Shown here piece by piece: positions 60,245 to 64,000 of a stretch of DNA of 64,000 bases (position 1 is its first letter; the number at the start of each line of letters is the position of its first letter). The translations under genes were made by a program, and so were the position numbers. The stretch spans positions 50,045 through 114,044 of the forward strand of contig NZ_FUHU01000028.1 of the NCBI RefSeq assembly GCF_900163565.1, written 5' to 3'. This DNA is from Agrococcus casei LMG 22410. Its GTDB lineage: Bacteria; Actinomycetota; Actinomycetes; Actinomycetales; Microbacteriaceae. The notes beneath the pieces are model-generated. The model made no database searches, had not been told where the DNA came from, and saw only the letters and a list, made by a program, of their open reading frames with translations.

Positions 60245-61021
60245 GTGACTGAGCAACAGAGCACCCCGACAAGCTTCTCCCTTCGATCGCTGTCCAAGCG
60301 CTTCGGCCCCAGAACGGCCGTCGACAATCTGTCGCTTGATGTACCGCGCGGCTCGATGTTCGGGCTCCTTGGCCCCAACGGTGCCGGCAAGACCACGACG
60401 CTGTCGATGGCGACGGGGTTGCTGCGCCCCGATTCAGGAACCGCGTTCGTGCTCGGCCGAGACGTCTGGCAGGATCCCGTGGCGGCAAAGGCCGCGATGG
60501 GAGTGCTTCCCGAGGCTTCACAGCTGTTCGACCGGCTGACAGGCCGTGAGCTGCTGCGATACTCGGGCCTGCTCCGCCAGATGCCTCCCGCTGATGTTGC
60601 CCAGCGGACCGATGAGCTGCTCGATGCCCTCGGCATGACGGATGCGGCGAACAAGCTCGTCGTCGACTACTCGTCGGGCATGACCAAGAAGATCGGCCTG
60701 GCCACCGCCCTCATCCACGCGCCCGGGCTGCTCGTGCTCGATGAGCCGTTCGAGTCGGTCGACCCGGTCTCGGGCGAGACCATTCGGTCGATTCTGAAGT
60801 CGTACGTTGCCGGCGGAGGCACCGTCGTGCTCTCGAGCCACGTCATGGAGCTCGTCGAGAACCTCTGCGACCACGTCGCGATCATGGCGGAGGGGCGAGT
60901 CCTGTCGGCAGGAACCCTCGACGAGGTTCGCGGCGGGGCCGGTCTGCAGCAGAAGTTCCTCGATCTCGTCGGCGTGCACCAGCTCGGAGAGGGAAGCCTC
61001 GCATGGCTGCGCTCTTCGTAA
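60245..61021 (+). CDS. ABC transporter ATP-binding protein
   Basis: A 258-residue ABC ATPase: Walker A GPNGAGKTT (43-51), Q-loop LPEASQL, signature YSSGMTKK, Walker B LLVLDEPF and switch SSHVMEL. Its pair with the ABC-2-type permease, overlapping by 19 nt, marks an exporter. The signature carries SSGMTKK rather than LSGGQ, as in the ABC-2 subfamily with unusual C-loops. Confidence 0.92.
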   Translation: MTEQQSTPTSFSLRSLSKRFGPRTAVDNLSLDVPRGSMFGLLGPNGAGKTTTLSMATGLLRPDSGTAFVLGRDVWQDPVAAKAAMGVLPEASQLFDRLTGRELLRYSGLLRQMPPADVAQRTDELLDALGMTDAANKLVVDYSSGMTKKIGLATALIHAPGLLVLDEPFESVDPVSGETIRSILKSYVAGGGTVVLSSHVMELVENLCDHVAIMAEGRVLSAGTLDEVRGGAGLQQKFLDLVGVHQLGEGSLAWLRSS

Positions 61022-62580
61022 AGCTGCAGTGGCGCCAGACGTTCAACATCGCCACGAAGAGCGTCTGGGCTATCGTCGGGCTCGTATTCGGAATCCTCGG
61101 TGCTTTCGGTCTCATGATCGCGAGCTTCTTCGGCGTTGTGGCGCTGCGCGTTGCACTGCCTGAGATCGTGCCGACGGCGATCCTGCTGATCGGCGCCCTC
61201 ATCCCGGTATTCTGGACCGTCTCTTCAGTGATGCTCTCGGGTCAGGACCAGCTCGCTGCAGAGAAGTTCTCGCTGCTGCCCGTCACGGGCCGTCAGCTCG
61301 CAGCGGGGCACGTCGCGGCCGGCGTCTTCGGCATCGGCGGTGTCACGGCTCTCGTGTGGCTCGTGGCCGCGACGATCGGCTGGTCGGTCGCCTGGCCCGC
61401 AGCAGTCGCATTCGCAGTGCTCATACCCCTCACGCTCGTGAACACCGTGCTCATCGCACGCGTCGTCGCGATCGCCCTGGCTCGAGCGTTCGCGAGCCGC
61501 GCGCTTCGCGACGTGACGTCCATCGTGCTGATGCTGCTGCTCGTGACAGTCGGCGTCTGGGCGCAGCTCGCGATCGGCGCTGCGGCTGCCGTCGGCGAAT
61601 CGTACGACCAGTTCGGTGCGGCGCTGAACGTCGTGGCCTACACACCCCTGGCAGCCACGTACGGCGTGAGCCTGGCGCTGCTCGACGGCAGCATGGTGGT
61701 CGCGGGCATTCGCCTGCTCATCGCAATCGCCACTGCCGTTGTGCTCTTCTGGCTGCTCGAGCGCATGCTCTCAGCGCGCCTGACCAACCCTGTGCAGATG
61801 CGCGGCGGCGGAACGATCAAGGGCGGCGGCCTGCTCGAGCGGCTCTTCCCGGCCACGCCGGTCGGCGCAATCGCAGTGCGAAGCCTGCGCTATCGCCGGC
61901 GTGATCCGAGACACGTCATGAACACCATTCTCATGCCGTTCCTGCCCGTGTTCATCATGGTGGTCTACTCGATCAACGACGTCGTCGGCCTCGAGACCCT
62001 GCCCTACCTCGGACTGTTCCTCCCGTTGATGGTGCTGACGGTTGTCGGCATGGATCTCGCATACGACCATGCCAATCTCGCGATGCACATCCTCGCCGGC
62101 GTGACGGGACGCGACGACCGCGCCGGGCGAGCCCTGGCAATCGGATGCTGGGCTGTTCCCTTCGCTGTGCTGCTCGTCGTTGTGCCCACGATCTTCACCG
62201 GCATCTGGGATCACCTCGTGCCCGCTCTGGCTCTGGTTCTTCCGGCCACGCTGATGGTGCTCGGAATCGCCAGCTTCCTCGGCGTGCATCTGCCGGGCCG
62301 TGCTCCGAAGCCCGGAACCAGCCCGTTCGGCAAGGGCTCAAGCGGCGGCGTTCAGGCCTTCCTGCTGATGGGGCTGGGGCTCGTGGCTGCAGTCGTGCTG
62401 ATGCTGCCCACGATCGCACTGGTCATCGCAGGCATCTGGACGCCGTGGTTCGACTGGCTGGCACTTCTCGTCGGCGTGGCCAGCGGCATCGTCGTGCTGG
62501 TTCTGGGAATCCGGATGGGCGGCAAGGCACTCGACAAGCACTTTCCGCGGGTGCTCGCCGCGATCACGAGCGAGAGCTGA
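61003..62580 (+). CDS. ABC-2-type transporter permease
   Basis: A 525-residue protein with about 12 hydrophobic segments, hydrophilic loops near residues 60-85, 260-300 and 430-450, and no extracellular signal. The start ATG at 61003 lies inside the ATPase gene. The transported substrate is unknown. Confidence 0.85.
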   Translation: MAALFVKLQWRQTFNIATKSVWAIVGLVFGILGAFGLMIASFFGVVALRVALPEIVPTAILLIGALIPVFWTVSSVMLSGQDQLAAEKFSLLPVTGRQLAAGHVAAGVFGIGGVTALVWLVAATIGWSVAWPAAVAFAVLIPLTLVNTVLIARVVAIALARAFASRALRDVTSIVLMLLLVTVGVWAQLAIGAAAAVGESYDQFGAALNVVAYTPLAATYGVSLALLDGSMVVAGIRLLIAIATAVVLFWLLERMLSARLTNPVQMRGGGTIKGGGLLERLFPATPVGAIAVRSLRYRRRDPRHVMNTILMPFLPVFIMVVYSINDVVGLETLPYLGLFLPLMVLTVVGMDLAYDHANLAMHILAGVTGRDDRAGRALAIGCWAVPFAVLLVVVPTIFTGIWDHLVPALALVLPATLMVLGIASFLGVHLPGRAPKPGTSPFGKGSSGGVQAFLLMGLGLVAAVVLMLPTIALVIAGIWTPWFDWLALLVGVASGIVVLVLGIRMGGKALDKHFPRVLAAITSES

Positions 62581-62605
62581 CGGATGCGCGCTCGGCTGTC
62601 GCGTC

Positions 62606-63385
62606 TCAGGGCGCGTCACAGCCGGGGTCGAGCGGAAACTCGATGCAGTCCCCCCGCACCAGCCTGGTCTTGACCCAGTAGATGCTGACGGCCGCGTCGC
62701 CGGTGTCGATCGTGACCGTGCCCAGCACGGGAACTTGGGTGCCGCCGACGTGCACCACTGCCGAATACTCGACGGAAGCGCTCACGACGTAGTCGCCGGA
62801 CTCGGTGTAGACGTGTGAGGTCTCGGTCTGTGCCCAGGGCTGACCATCGGCCCACGCGTGACCCGGGGCTGTGTGGCTGGTGACCGTGCCGTCGCCGTAG
62901 TCAACTGTGAACGAGACCGGCTGCCATGAGATTGTGACAGGGCGTCCCAGCACCGTGCCTGTGGACGTGTGCGCCTCGGCATCGGTGAACACATTCACCG
63001 GACGATTGACGATCCCCCACCCGTTCGGCTCGACGATCAGCTCAGAGGTCGAAGGCTGGAACTGCGCCACATCGCGCACCGTGATCACGACAGGGTCCGT
63101 CGGAACCGTGTCGTCATACGGCTCGCGATCAACCCACCGCTGAAACGCGCACTCACGCGGATCCGTGGCCGGGTCACAGCCGTAGTACGGGGCGTCGTCG
63201 CCATATGATCCGTCATCGTCTACGGGTTGCGTTGAGCTGTTGCAGTCCTCCGAGAACCCGACGAAGACACCCGTGCCAAACGTGCCCGTGCTTGGGTCAA
63301 CGCTGCACACCGCGGTTTGCGGCATGCCCCATGGCGCTGCGACTCCGGCAATGACGACCAGTAGGAGCCCTAAGACTGCGCGCAC
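62606..63385 (-). CDS. Secreted protein with PKD-like domain
   Basis: A 259-residue exported protein with a signal segment (residues 4-20), six or more cysteines in the mature part (CSV, DCN, GCDP, ECAF, DCIEF, GCDAP) that may form disulfides, and a PKD-like beta-sandwich (VDYGDGTVTSHTA ... TSHVYTESGDYVVSASVEY). The GTG at 63385 overlaps the end of the lipoprotein gene and has GAGGTG upstream. Function unknown. Confidence 0.75.
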   Translation of the reverse strand: MRAVLGLLLVVIAGVAAPWGMPQTAVCSVDPSTGTFGTGVFVGFSEDCNSSTQPVDDDGSYGDDAPYYGCDPATDPRECAFQRWVDREPYDDTVPTDPVVITVRDVAQFQPSTSELIVEPNGWGIVNRPVNVFTDAEAHTSTGTVLGRPVTISWQPVSFTVDYGDGTVTSHTAPGHAWADGQPWAQTETSHVYTESGDYVVSASVEYSAVVHVGGTQVPVLGTVTIDTGDAAVSIYWVKTRLVRGDCIEFPLDPGCDAP

Positions 63386-63966
63386 AGTGACCCGCTCACC
63401 TCGTCGGCGTCCACGCCGACATCCTCATGAAGCTGCAGCTTCGATTCATCAGGTGACAGCACGAGTGTGATCTCCCCCACTGAGTCTCCTGGCTCGTTCC
63501 GCAGCTCGACAGTCTCGCCATCCGAATCGACGTATGTCACGGTCTCATTGCTCAAGCACGCATAAGTCAATACTTCAGAACCACTCAGCCCGACCAATTC
63601 CATGCCCAGAAGGTCTTGAACCCCTTCTGCCTTCACTCCCTCGGGGAGGTACTCATCGAAGACCTCCTGCACATTCAGCCTGAAATCCTCGGTTGTCCAC
63701 TCGTCAAGAGCCAAGTAGTTGTCGCTTCCAGACGCGCGCATGTCCTCCACGTCATCAAAGAAACCCTGGTAGGCGCGGCGAGCCTCTGCCAGCAGCTCCT
63801 CGTCGGTCATCGTCTCGAGATCGAGCACGGCAAGCGCTTCTGATGGCGGAGGCGTCGGCAGCTCGATGGTTTCCGACGGCTCGGTCGGTTCTTCGCCCGC
63901 GCATCCGATTGCAGACACCGCAATCGCTGCCATCACACCCACAGTTGCCAAAGCTCTCCATCGCAT
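63370..63966 (-). CDS. Lipoprotein of unknown function
   Basis: A 198-residue protein with a signal peptide ending at lipobox SAIGC (C22), a Pro/Glu/Thr-rich spacer and an acidic soluble domain with two cysteines. The ATG at 63966 has TACGCT 6 nt upstream and no RBS. It overlaps the secreted PKD gene by 16 nt. Confidence 0.75.
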   Translation of the reverse strand: MRWRALATVGVMAAIAVSAIGCAGEEPTEPSETIELPTPPPSEALAVLDLETMTDEELLAEARRAYQGFFDDVEDMRASGSDNYLALDEWTTEDFRLNVQEVFDEYLPEGVKAEGVQDLLGMELVGLSGSEVLTYACLSNETVTYVDSDGETVELRNEPGDSVGEITLVLSPDESKLQLHEDVGVDADEVSGSLCAQS

Positions 63967-63972
63967 GCGCAC

Positions 63973-63978
63973 AGCGTA
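63973..63978 (-). promoter_or_regulatory. -10 element of the end lipoprotein gene (leaderless)
   Basis: TACGCT on the minus strand, 6 nt upstream of the ATG at 63966. Confidence 0.45.
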
Positions 63979-64000
63979 CAAACGCAGCCCAAACCGCCGC

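Noticed and set aside
1..64000. CRISPR array, prophage, integrative element or insertion sequence
   Set aside because: No repeated spacers, integrase, transposase, attachment-type repeats or structural phage genes are seen; the tRNA-fMet gene has no duplicated 3' end nearby.

Overview
This window is about 64 kb of high-GC chromosomal DNA from an actinobacterium, most likely a member of the Microbacteriaceae. That placement is inferred from GC-rich coding sequence with GTG and TTG starts, many genes that look leaderless, the succinylase diaminopimelate route (dapA, dapB, dapD, dapE), the MEP isoprenoid gene ispG, an AdnA/AdnB-type helicase-nuclease pair, and gene blocks whose order I recall from mycobacteria (UPF0182 / PDZ-Lon / DUF2342 / ThiF-like / uvrD2 / nudC / adnAB, and MgtE_N-CBS / DUF1003 / mrp / tatB / O-methyltransferase). 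No phage, transposon, CRISPR array or rRNA is visible. Genes are dense, no gap exceeds 260 bp, and the window is mostly housekeeping with a few accessory islands.

Layout. 1-4786 (-): a MoxR operon (MoxR ATPase, DUF58, a small membrane protein, two VWA membrane proteins, a TPR-like anchor cut by the left edge). 4857-15589 (-, with rnhA on +): an MFS exporter, ispG, RNase HI, a GNAT, the site-2 protease rseP, RNase J, dapA, folA, thyA, a small membrane protein, dapB and a histidine phosphatase. 15603-22015: an M16 peptidase, pnp and rpsO on the minus strand, with a pair of paralogous plus-strand membrane proteins wedged between pnp and rpsO. 22146-25807 (-): PrsW protease, aspartase and a nitrilase-family amidase. 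25845-28844 (+): a thiamine-binding protein, then a secreted module (trypsin-like lipoprotein, unknown lipoprotein, DUF4333 protein). 28897-28973 (-): initiator tRNA-fMet.

29034-46670: the conserved genome-maintenance block: UPF0182 and PDZ-Lon (-), DUF2342 and ThiF-like (+), UvrD2 and NudC (-), a degenerate phosphotransferase (+), the AdnB and AdnA subunits (-), DUF3107 and a small membrane protein (+), and a ferritin-like protein (-). 46745-53853: DEAD-box helicase, PHP phosphoesterase, secreted endo/exonuclease-fold protein, two alpha/beta hydrolases, Xaa-Pro aminopeptidase and a YflT-like stress protein. 53925-58096: MgtE_N-CBS, DUF1003, Mrp, TatB, O-methyltransferase and the tiny DUF3117 protein. 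58171-62580: divergent dapE and dapD, and an ABC exporter. 62606-63966 (-): two secreted proteins of unknown function.

How it works together: lysine and cell-wall precursor synthesis (dapA, dapB, dapD, dapE), folate and thymidylate (folA, thyA), RNA turnover (RNase J, PNPase, RNase HI, DEAD helicase, NudC), recombination (AdnAB, UvrD2) and envelope proteolysis (RseP, PrsW, PDZ-Lon, M16) dominate. The most distinctive signals are (i) a -10-like hexamer placed 6-7 nt upstream of the start codon at more than 20 genes, implying leaderless mRNAs; (ii) a symmetric, overlapping -10 element serving dapE and dapD from one 17-bp gap; (iii) the paralogous membrane pair that separates rpsO from pnp; (iv) a clamp-motif-like element in the tail of RNase HI; and (v) tightly overlapped convergent gene ends, two of which share a CTAG stop. 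I did not find a convincing new defence or biosynthetic system.
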